This document shows, in pieces, positions 55,801-64,000 of a stretch of 64,000 nt of DNA. The notes below the pieces were generated by a model. The model searched no databases and had not been told where the DNA came from. It saw only the letters and a list, made by a program, of their open reading frames with translations. The stretch spans positions 8,548,541-8,612,540 of the forward strand of contig JAMKCF010000022.1 in assembly GCA_023634235.1 (NCBI GenBank), written 5' to 3'. The DNA comes from Pisaster brevispinus. Lineage: Eukaryota; Echinodermata; Asteroidea; Forcipulatida; Asteriidae. The position numbers and the translations under genes were made by a program. Within the stretch, counting starts at the first letter, position 1, and each line of letters opens with the position of its first letter.

Positions 55801-58800
55801 GTGTAAACAGTGTTTTGGGGATACAGCATTTTTGTGGTGTGAAATCATACAGGCCTGATAAACCACTGAGGCAATAGAGGCAATTGCCTCGGTGCCCCTG
55901 GTCATTGCCTGAAAAAAGTGCTTCTTACAACTTGTCATGACTAGTTCACAAAATAAAGTAAAGATCATTGCCCTTACAAGAACCACATATCAAACCTGAC
56001 GATTCTACATGAATTAGGGTTGGGCGAGTCTATTGTTTATCCTGGCAAGGATATAGCTCCAGTGCAGCACTTGTGTCCATCAGTAAACAGATAACATACT
56101 CGATAGATGTGTAGAAGGTGTTCGCTTGCTCATCTTGGTCCAGTTCAGAATCATCTGGAATTGTCTGTTGCCTCAGTAGATAGTAGTAACATGACAAGGA
56201 TTCATTGCTGAGGAAGAACAATATCAGTAGTGATGATAACAGAGTATTTCTTATACAGTGCAGAGGGAACAGATTCAAAGTGACAATAAGGAGTGTTTTT
56301 TAAGCCAGGTTTTATACTTAATGCGAATTGTGAAAGCAATGGAAGTTTAACGCACTCATGCAGCTATAGCTTTGCAGCAAAATATCAATCTGGATGCGAA
56401 AAACAATCACTTCTATATCAAAGGCAGTTTCTGCCTGGCAAAAACCAATCAGATTACAGTATTACCTCGCTCTGAAGGGTACACTTTGTGAATTACAAGT
56501 TAAAAAAAGCATTGTGGCTAGATAGGCAGTAAAATATTTTGATTAACCAACATGCTGGAATTTGCAAGTTATGATTGCTAATAAGATTCACACATCCCTA
56601 TTGATTTATTCATGTTCTTATCAATTGGCATCGGGCATTAAGCTGACACTGAAACTTTCAAAACTCCTTGTGGAGTATACGTGTGTTCAACCCCAAAACA
56701 GCTGATGAGCTTTGGGGTTTTACAAAAATACATCCTCGATTCATTAAGATTACATAATAATGTATGTAAACCATCAGTGCAACCTTACTATTACCTGATG
56801 TCAACAGTGTTGACATTTCCACTGCCACCATACACAGTCCCTCGAGATAACCTCTTGAATATAAACTCTCTAAGTTCAGTTTCTTGTTCAGCAACAAGGT
56901 CAGTTGCGATAACAGAGAGACTGTATGCAGAAAAAAGAAACAAACAAATACGTTAAATGTACTATTACCAAAACCATACCTCAAATTGTCTACTTGTATT
57001 GATTGTATTTTATACCCACTGGCAATCTCCAATAATTCAACCTTATTTGCTTCACTCCTTTCATCTCACTTACCTAAAATCTCTGTTTGACGTTGCTTCC
57101 CTCTGAAGGAAATTAGCGACCGTTGAATCATTCTTGTCAACTTCTTGGCCGGCTTCCTGAATACTGGGCCTGTAAATGAGAGATTCCTTTGATTGACGTA
57201 CATCTTGGTTTAAAAACAAATGTTTACTAATTCAACCTGCTCGGCCCTGTTTTGGCAAAAGGGTGTAACTCAAATTTTCAACTTTTTGAGAAAATACCAT
57301 TTCTAGGGAAAGTGAGGGCGCTTTTCCCAATGAGCGAAGTCTCAAGTCCGTACGATGCACCGTTTTGAAGATAGTATGTGCTATCTTTATAGATTTTTCA
57401 TGTTTTCAATCCAATTTCTTTGGAAAAACGGTGTATCTCAAAGATAGCACCCACATTTAGATGTGTGTGATGAGGCAAAACAGCCTAACTTGGTGTTAAG
57501 TCTGTTTGCCTTGAAAGAATATTGCACTAAAAATTTATATTTTTATGTCAGAGAGACGTATCTATAGACACACTCTTCTGCCATGTACAAGTGTGTTGCT
57601 CTCACCGACTGTTTCTGCGTCAGAAAGATGTATCTCTCGGATACACCTTTTTGCCATATTAAAGTTTGTAGCCCCCAATTGATATTTATTTTCCAGAGGG
57701 ACGTATCTCTACATACACGTTTTTTTTATAATGTGACTTCTAATGTTAAGTAAATGTATTCAACAATTAATTACTGTTTTTTGCCATTATTGCATACACA
57801 AATGTGAATGTTAACCTTGTAGAAAAAGTTATTCTATTTTGCCAATGTCTCAATGGAAATAATACAGAGTGTCTTCAGATGCATCCTTTTGGCAAAACAG
57901 GCACGTACACAATAAAATAGCTAACATGAGATACACCCTTTTGCCAAGCAAAGACATTGACAAAGAATTGAGATATCTCAAGTTACACCCTTTTGTAAAA
58001 ACAGTACAAACTATATAAAGTGACTAACACGACATACACCCTTTTGGCTAGAAATAATTAAAACCATCAAGCCACAACTTTCTGTCAGAACGAAGTAACT
58101 TTAAAATAATGCTTATTTCAGAAAAACCAGCTACACAAGAAGGACAACATTCATTGTGTTACTAGTGTATATATCAAACATTTGTTTAAAGAACAATCTA
58201 CCCATTTATAATTGAATATGTATAAATGGTAGGTAATTGAACTTTCAACGCCGTTTATCTCAAAAGGTGATTATTTGAGATACACCCTTTTGCCAAAACA
58301 GGGCCGTGCTGCAATGATTGTAACTCAAATGATACACTAAAATTATCTATAAAAATAAGTAACTAGTCGAGCGTGAACGAGCGCAAACTTGAATCAAATC
58401 TGTTTTCAAATAAAATACTAAATACTAAATAGTCAAATAAAGTGACCCAGAATCCAAGCTAGTTATTACAATAGTATTCAGATGGGATAATTCTGATCGA
58501 ATGATGATGACCATCCCTATCAATCTTGATCTCGATGAACTGCTGAGTGAAAAAACTAGTATTAATTAAATATCTTATTTGTTTTGTTTAACCATGTTGA
58601 CATCTGATCGAACCACCGTTCCACAAGAGGGGGTACGATCATGGAAATGTCCTTTGTCTTGTCAGCAGTATGTCTTGACTAATGCTGCATTTACTTGATG
58701 TTGGATCTGTATTAAATGTCGAGTTGTCTCAGGATTTGAAACCCTCTACGATGAGCCGTACAAACCCGTACAATGTAGTCACTTGTCCCCCATCACGTTA

Positions 58801-59023
58801 TGTCAAAACGAAGGTCGAGTTGACACAACGTAAACAACGGATGTCATATTTCCAACTCTGCGCGCAAGTTTGGGCGAATATTCCCACAACAATACTGATA
58901 CATCACCTACCTATTAGCGTGGTATGTATACAAAGCGAAATAATGCCTTAGTTTTGTGTCTCCAGATGACAAATCTGACGTCAGATTCGTTGACCCGTTT
59001 TCATCATTCATGTCGGCCGCCAT
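49816..59023 (-). CDS. C17orf75: C17orf75 homologue (Njmu-R1), WDR11-complex subunit, complete
   Basis: Ten coding exons: 59023-58911, 57169-57074, 56920-56795, 56207-56055, 55244-55187, 54510-54394, 53945-53881, 52948-52740, 51184-51013, 49969-49816; 420 residues. Conserved blocks with human Njmu-R1 include LRHYFALYTY, DFSLSVIATDL, ELREFIFKRLSRGTVYGG, LSCYYYLL, EYVICLL, LFRPELDAY, NLRQIIEDCKLRTIQDLNTL, KRLVRQAESDHYALYR and AFAFLRDCGNGAVLLRHI. In vertebrates the protein joins WDR11 and FAM91A1 in a complex that helps capture endosome-derived vesicles at the trans-Golgi. Eight introns end in GT-AG form. The intron after exon 4 is AT-AC (U12 type) and the one after exon 5 is GC-AG. The segment between the conserved halves (exon 8) is Ser/Thr/Asn-rich, SDSDTNSQGTTSSEPT. 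Start MAADMNDENG is the only upstream in-frame ATG in exon 1. Divergent from MEIOB. Confidence 0.94.
50205..50515. mobile_element. Foldback element with tRNA-like arms, third copy
   Basis: The left arm TTGGGGTTGAACAAAGAAAA with TCTAGAGCGAGATTTGAACC pairs with the right arm GGTTCAAATCCCGCTCTAGT with TCTTTGTTCAATCCCAAATT. The centre carries CGTAAACTTGAGTGTGATCC and GGGAGACCGCCAACATAGGG. It lies in the last intron of C17orf75. Confidence 0.8.
51336..51720 (+). mobile_element. tRNA-like fragment plus 16560-type dispersed repeat
   Basis: 51345-51412 is tRNA-like (CTCAGAAGGTAGAGCACTTG, TTGCAGGTTGGAGTCC). 51470-51720 matches the 16560 family (GGAATGCTCCAAAATTTAAT, GATGAAATGGAATACTCCAA). It lies within a C17orf75 intron. 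Confidence 0.55.
52140..52320. mobile_element. tRNA-like repeat, inverted halves
   Basis: The minus strand of 52145-52210 reads CTACTGGTTAAGATATCTGC and CATGGGTTTGATTCCCATCC. The plus strand of 52268-52300 reads GCAGTGGGTTCGAATCCCAC. No complete cloverleaf with an acceptor stem can be drawn, so it is treated as a SINE or foldback remnant. Confidence 0.5.
54040..54265 (+). pseudogene. CR1-like LINE reverse-transcriptase remnant
   Basis: In broken plus frames: KTRLWQWHSVWN-like DYGSGILFGIL, SMIKTLPENHH, then TPILQSLNWLQVQYGIQFKL and LLISYKAINGP. This matches the C-terminal reverse-transcriptase region of CR1-type LINEs (HWLPV.YRI.FKI.LL.YKAL.G in the family). Frameshifts and stops are present. 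It lies in C17orf75 intron 6. Confidence 0.8.
54591..54612. repeat. Poly-G tract of about 22 bases
   Basis: An uninterrupted G run in an intron, preceded by GCTGC. Its length may be unreliable in assembly. Confidence 0.9.
55187..55244 (-). other. C17orf75: C17orf75 exon 5 between a U12 AT-AC and a GC-AG intron
   Basis: This 58-base exon encodes (L)FRPELDAYSEGLLAVLDSE. Its 3' splice site is AC (upstream TTTCTTGACTATCTAAACAC) and its 5' splice site is GAG followed by GCAAGTTT. Both are non-canonical, and both are needed to keep the frame and match human LFRLELDKY. Confidence 0.85.
55245..56054 (-). other. C17orf75: U12-type AT-AC intron of C17orf75
   Basis: The 5' splice site is ATATCCTTGCC, the exact U12 AT-AC consensus ATATCCTT. 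Near the 3' end TTTCTTGAC fits the U12 branch-site consensus (TTCCTTAAC), about 11 bases before the terminal AC. It is 810 bases long and joins phase 2: CT plus A gives Leu of the conserved LFR. Confidence 0.88.
55325..55610 (+). mobile_element. tRNA-derived SINE, plus orientation
   Basis: The head TTGTGGCTGAGTGGTCTAGT (A-box-like) is followed by GAGCAAGACACTTATTAATC, TCCTATGGGATGTAAAGCCA and TTGTGTAATGCACATAAAAC, and ends GAGCGCTTTGGTATGC. It lies inside the U12-type intron of C17orf75. Confidence 0.75.
57242..58306. mobile_element. 1,065-bp TIR transposon-like element with TGCT target duplication
   Basis: The left end CGGCCCTGTTTTGGCAAAAG then GGTGTAACTCAAAT, and the right end, are 34-bp inverted repeats with one mismatch. 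TGCT flanks both sides (57238-57241 and 58307-58310). The interior has at least six shortened copies of the ACACCCTTTTGCC word in both orientations and no coding frame. It lies in C17orf75 intron 1. Confidence 0.85.
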
Positions 59024-59232
59024 TTTGTTTGTTGTGAGACACGCACGTACGGTACCGCCCCTTGTAATTACGTCACCTAATTAATTAAACATTTGACCAA
59101 TGAAATTGTGCGATTTCCGTCGCTTGGCGATAAAGGCGCCATTTTTAAAGGGACAAATTTGTCTTCATTTCGCAGCGGTGACAGAGTGAGAGAGGTAAAT
59201 TAAGGATCAGAATATCCTAAAATAATTGAATT
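59024..59232. promoter_or_regulatory. Probable bidirectional promoter of C17orf75 and MEIOB
   Basis: This 209-bp gap between divergent start codons is richer in CpG than its surroundings (ACACGCACGTACGGTACCG, TTTCCGTCGCTTGGCG). A CRE/ATF-like TTACGTCAC is at 59068-59076 and a CCAAT box at 59097-59101. No TATA box is seen. Confidence 0.7.
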
Positions 59233-62200
59233 ATGGCGTGGTCTGGGACTGTTGGAAGCTTCTCAAGTGACTTTGGGTCACAGAAAAGGTGGCCAGATGG
59301 AACTCGTGTTCAAAGTTATCCAAACCCACCAAATATCTCGGGTGTTAACGCTCGCCCTGCAGCTGGCACTGACATGACTGACGGCGGCGAGATACAGCTG
59401 AAGAACATTACACCGAATGCAGCTAATGCAGTAAGTTGTGGTTTTTGTGCTGTAAATTCATGTCATACCTACCCACAAAATTATGGTATTAATATCTGGT
59501 TGTGATACTGATAGGCTTAAGCTGTAGTGACTCTGAGACCGATCAGTGTTATTTGCTTTGTAATCTAAATTAACTTGTTTTCATCTTGATTTGTACTGTA
59601 CAGAATAAACACTCACACAGTCAGCTCCTGCTAGTGCTACTCAAGAACTAGTACAGTCATTTGAGCAGTTCGGTATCACTTTTTGAATTCACATTGTTTT
59701 TGGTTGCAATCTCTTTGACATTTTAAACCAAAAAGTTTATCAGTTTACCTAAACATGTTATAAAACTCACCAAGTATCCACTGACAAAAAAAGATTAGTA
59801 TTTTTGAAAAGGCTTTGAGAAAAGTATTGTCACCTGTTTGACCAGTTCAGGATCAGTTGATTCTATTCTGAATCAGTAGCTTGCCCTCTATTGCAAACCA
59901 ATACTCCCATTCATAAAACCGTCTCTCAAGGACACAAACTTCACAAGTGTGTTGGCATGGACATGGACTTCCTTTCTCCAGAAAATTTCATGCAAGTGTA
60001 TTCAACAGCAGCGCAAAAATCCAGCAACAAAAACACAAAACAACAGCAAAGGCAAATGAAAAGGTGAAGCACGCCTAAAAGCAACATTGACCCAAATATC
60101 TATTCTTACAGTCGCAATTTCCTCCTCCAAGTTTCATTTTCTCACAAAAAACAATATTCCTACAAGAATTTGTTGAAGAAATGTATCTTAAAAGCAACAA
60201 ATAAACTTTCGACTGCAGCAGTAAGATTTTACCTCACTGAGTGCGGCACCATTTGACGCAATGAGAGATGCTGAGTAGTGAGTGATCCCGAACTGGTCAA
60301 GGGTACGATGCCCCCAAAAGACGATTTTCGGTAATTTCGTCTCCTAAAAAAAACAAGACGAATGCTCAGTATTTACCTGAAATATTTTTAACACATTCTA
60401 AGCATTTAACATAAATTTTATTCGCCCTGGCGTTCAAATTTTAAAGGTGAGAAGTTTTAACAGCGTTTTTCAACCAACATTTTTTTTTTTAATAATGATC
60501 AAAATCGCAGACAAACTTCAAGAAAATGGCCATAATTTATTTGTTGATGAAGTTTGGAACCTTATTTTGGGTTTGTTGGTTTATTGCATGTTATTCTTCA
60601 CATGTATCAACAGAAATTGGTAATGTGAGAAGTAACTTAATTATGGGGTTGTTGCAAAGTTGAAGTGATCCCGAACTGGTCAATGATCCCGAACTGGTCA
60701 AATGACTGTATTGTTAATTGGGTTGGGGCGAAAATCAAGATTTTAAAGGAATCATCTTATTTTCGACAATTAATTACATAATTGAAACTTAAAAGGCTTT
60801 TAATAATAGTCTATACAGTTTTAAACCATAACTTGGTATTTAAAATCATAGTAGCAAACATTTTCAAATGTTAAATATTTGTATTATTAGATTATTATGT
60901 TTTTGTTTGCTTGTGTGTGTGTCGGGGATATAGCAAGGGGGGGTAGCATGTCTGTGTACCTGTTGACACCAAGGTCACAAACATTAAGAAAATGTGACGA
61001 ATCACATTTGTTCCAATGTACACAACCAATGGGAACGTTGCTCAAACAACTAAATTCAAAGTATGGGAGAACAAAGAGAAGTATGTGATTTACCGTCTCA
61101 ACCAGCATGATACGTGTACTGTGAGTTTGTTGAAAAGAATTTGACTAGCAAGCATTAAAAAAATGTGCATTTATTGAAATTTTATGGAATTAAGTCTGGA
61201 ATATTGAACACGTGCTTATTTTCACTAAACAACTTCATAAACATCAGCCATTGTTATTTTTCAGGTCATTATTGGACTTGTGATTTCAAAACAGCAGCCA
61301 AAAGCAATTCCAAGTAAATCAGGTAAGCAAGTAATTGAGAGAAAGGTCGCTGCGATAATTGCAGCTACATGTAGGTCAAAACCATTGGGTGGGTATTTGA
61401 TTATTTGCAACTAAAAGATAAGCTGACTTTCTGTATGTGTACTTAAAAACAATTTCTGTAGTAAAGTTTCAACCTGTGGTAAGGGTGGATTTACATGTAA
61501 ACTATTTGAAGAAAAAACTATTTATAAAACACTCTTCTTTTTCCTGTGAAGATCCAAACAATGACCGAGGTTTGATCAGTTTTACCATAAGAGATTCTCC
61601 CATGGATTTTATCAATGGAACATGCTGGGGCTCCGAGACCTACATCTTTGACTTGGCTTCAAAATTCAAAATTGGAGATATTGGTAAGTATTTAGAGACA
61701 TCCAAGTTAAAACAGACTATAGATATTTTTTTGTAACATGGCTTCACATTCACACATAAATGACACCAAAAATAAAGAAAGAAAAAGGTAGACATCAAAG
61801 TGAGTTGTTGCACCTTAGAGTGGTCTCTCTTAACAGTGGTTCACTGGCCAAATGCTTGTTAAAATATCCGAGGACCAGTCAAAATTCTCTCCAAGAAGTC
61901 CAGCTGGCAAGTTTACTATCGATTTAATTATTTCTATTAAATATGAAATAAGGTGAAGAAGCTGACGAACTAATACATGACAAGCTGACTAGCCTTGCTT
62001 GCAAGGCTGTCTTTTTTTCAAGCTCAAGGAGTCCATCCATAGACCATCCTATAGACCTTTATTCCACATGTTGCGTTATGTGTGTATTGTCTTATAAACT
62101 CCATGCATGGACTGGCAAACTTTGCTGTTGTGTTAAATTAGTTGATTTCAAAAAGTATTTTTGACTTTGATGGCGGTCTGCATAAAATTTAGCATAAGTC

Positions 62201-63723
62201 ACTGCATGCATCTTGTTATGACTTATCAACTGATTAAGGAAATAGCTATTAGGCTACTCAGCTTTAAGTGTTTACTTTTATTGGAGCTTGATTTTTTATT
62301 TACAGTGGAGATAAGAAATCCTCAGATTCAAAGCAAGCAGAACACTGAGCAAGAGGAACGATACCGCCCATGGACTCCAAGGTACTATACATAAGTTCTA
62401 ATAAACCAACACACGTCCATGAACATCTTATAAGATGGTACATTGTCTGTCATTTTGTAAAACCATCTAGAATTTGAAATTTAAATGTTGAAGATACCTT
62501 CTAGTTTTGGTAAGGTTTGATGTAACACCATGTACATGACTGCTACTCAGTTCTTGTGTCTCTTTATACAGGCATTTAAATGCATTCATTATTTTAATGA
62601 TGTGTGCAGAGCTATGATTGAAGTATGACACCCATTTGTAATGGCACCTTGTAATGGTTTACAAGGTGGTGCAGTCCAACCTGCAGCCAACCATGCCAAG
62701 ATTACTGGATCAAACCCCCTTCTCTCAATGATAAGTGTACTGGGTTCATTACACAACTCATCACAGGACCTACAGCTTTTCGTTCTATTCAAAGGACAAA
62801 GCAATTATGGCTAAGTGTCTTGCTCAAAGACACGTGTCATGCTCAAAGACACGTGTCATGACCTTAACCCACACTCTAACAACACTAGAACTTGTGTCAG
62901 GTGCACCAGACCACTCAGCCACAACCACTCCACAATGTCTATATCACTGCTGATGGTCCTGAAAAGAAAAGTAGCGTGTGAACTTTTCAAAAGTTGGGTG
63001 GCAACAGTTTTAATGAGTAGTTGAAAAAAAAAAAACCCGTTTTGGGGGGGCAGTCAGCCTGGTGATGAATCACTGCTTTGAAAGAAATCAGGTCAAATTC
63101 AAACATTGGTTTCTTGACTACATGTATTTCAGATGATACGCAAGAGTGTTTAGATTATAAACAAATATGAATTGTTTCTCAAGATACTACATTATGGTCT
63201 TGTTTCATTTAGTCCATATCAACTGACATTGAGTGAGAAGTATTCCTCATTAAGTCTGCATGGAGGATGGAACTTGGAACGCTTCAATACACTGCAACAT
63301 ATTCCGATCAGAGGGAATGATAACTACTACACTCTAGCTGATGTTCTTTCTAACGGCCAAGGTTTACATGGAGAGCATGTCAACTTGTTAGCTCTCCTCA
63401 AGACGGTAAGGAATAATTTCGTTGTGATTCATACACTGGTGCATCATGGAGGGGATGAAGCTCTACCCCCACATTCAAGCCTGCCTTGAAAATGGGTCTC
63501 ACCCCCCTCAACAAACAGTTCTCCAGCTCCACTCTTGTCATATTAATGGCTGGAAAGTTTTTCATAAAAAATACTTGTGTGCATTTTTGTGCCTGTGCTG
63601 ACGTTATCCTTTTACCATTTAGATTGGACCTCCGAAGGATATAGTGACCAAAACTGGGAAGAAAATGCAGCGATGTGAGCTCAAGCTGTATGATGAGACC
63701 TGCCCATCGTTCCCTCTGGTTCT
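59233..63723 (+). CDS. MEIOB: MEIOB, meiosis-specific OB-domain protein, 5' part
   Basis: Six exons so far: 59233-59430, 61265-61322, 61552-61683, 62306-62381, 63213-63405, 63623-63723. Phases agree and give 252 residues plus two bases, so the gene continues past the right edge. Exon 1 (66 residues, SSDFGSQKRWPDGTRV) is Gly/Ser/Pro-rich and not like the short vertebrate N terminus. The first OB-fold region follows: VIIGLVISKQQPKAIPSK, LISFTIRDSPMDFINGTCWG and SETYIFDLASKFKIGD; human MEIOB has FSFTIRDSP and ASWG. Then NPQIQSKQ, DNYYTLADVLSNGQGLHGEH, VNLLALLKTIG and QRCELKLYDET, the start of the second OB region. In mammals MEIOB binds single-stranded DNA with SPATA22 and supports meiotic recombination. 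Expression is probably germline-biased, while its promoter neighbour looks housekeeping. Confidence 0.93.
60880..61120. mobile_element. Dispersed repeat shared with the secreted EGF gene intron
   Basis: GTACACAACCAATGGGAACG and AAGTATGGGAGAACAAAGAG correspond to GTACAAACCCAATGGGGACG and AACAATGGGAGAACAAAGAT at 33395-33470. Both copies follow a (TG)n run. Class unknown. It lies in MEIOB intron 1. Confidence 0.55.
62605..62935 (-). mobile_element. SINE fragment in MEIOB intron 4
   Basis: Antisense body of the 2117 family: CTTGTAATGGTTTACAAGGT, GATAAGTGTACTGGGTTC, AGCAATTATGGCTAAGTGTC, CTAGAACTTGTGTCAGGTGC and CCACTCAGCCACAACCAC. The ACACGTGTCATGCTCAAAG phrase is duplicated at 62831-62860. Confidence 0.75.
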
Positions 63724-63893
63724 GTAAGTAATTATTAAATCATAGCATTCGCTGGCCAATAGAATCAGCTGGGGGGCCTCAGGGGGTGGAGGAGGCACGT
63801 GCCCCTCACAGTTTGCCAGTGCAGCTCCAGGTGCCCCCTCCCCACAACAAAATCCAGATAAAAAATTTTAAAAAGGAAAAACATGGCCCTTGC

Positions 63894-63914
63894 CACCCCC
63901 CCCCCCCCCCCCCA
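63894..63914. repeat. Poly-C tract
   Basis: A near-pure C run of about 20 in the MEIOB intron that continues to the right edge. Length is uncertain, as for any long homopolymer. Confidence 0.9.
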
Positions 63915-64000
63915 CCTAAAATGTCTTGGTTACGATGCTGGTCAAACATATCCTTTGTTGTAATAATTTTTAAAAAATTAAAAACTGCATTTTCAAGGTA

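Noticed and set aside
56098..56207. GT donor (GTATGT after TSIE) as the real end of C17orf75 exon 4
   Set aside because: It would keep the frame only with the AAAG/GTTCATC acceptor and would drop EYVICLLMDTSAALEL, which matches the human protein. The AT-AC junction explains both flanks better.
1..64000. CRISPR arrays, operons, prokaryotic signals
   Set aside because: All tandem arrays lack spacer-repeat structure, and the window is spliced animal DNA.

Overview
This is animal nuclear DNA: spliced genes with GT-AG introns, AT-rich introns, and a heavy load of tRNA-derived SINEs, foldback elements and minisatellites. The protein-coding exons and the repeat style (SINEs with a CR1/L2-like 3' end, a secreted EGF plus farnesoic-acid-O-methyltransferase-like protein) point to a marine deuterostome. 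An echinoderm, perhaps a sea star, fits best, but the species cannot be fixed from the window alone.

Five genes can be built exon by exon with consistent phase. (1) MON1, minus strand, 12 coding exons between 12850 and 98, running off the left edge. (2) TTLL12, plus strand, 11 exons, 13082-25398, complete (643 residues). (3) A complete five-exon secreted protein, minus strand, 37997-31896: signal peptide, Cys-containing region, calcium-binding EGF domain, Methyltransf_FA-like domain. (4) C17orf75 (Njmu-R1), minus strand, 10 exons, 59023-49816, complete (420 residues). (5) MEIOB, plus strand, six exons from 59233, running off the right edge.

The layout is two head-to-head pairs. MON1 and TTLL12 start codons are 231 bp apart, and C17orf75 and MEIOB start codons are 209 bp apart. 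Each gap probably holds a shared bidirectional promoter. MON1 (Rab7 exchange factor with CCZ1) and C17orf75 (WDR11 complex, vesicle capture at the trans-Golgi) both serve membrane traffic. MEIOB is a meiotic ssDNA-binding protein and TTLL12 a divergent TTL-family protein. There is no operon-like functional link.

The two gene-free stretches (25.4-31.9 kb and 38.0-49.8 kb) hold MITE-like and foldback elements, tandem arrays, a roughly 0.95-kb duplicated segment about 3 kb apart, and an element marked by an inverted GGCGAGCTGC motif. The strongest special observation is a U12-type AT-AC intron in C17orf75, followed immediately by a GC-AG intron. Reading across these two non-canonical introns restores the conserved protein.
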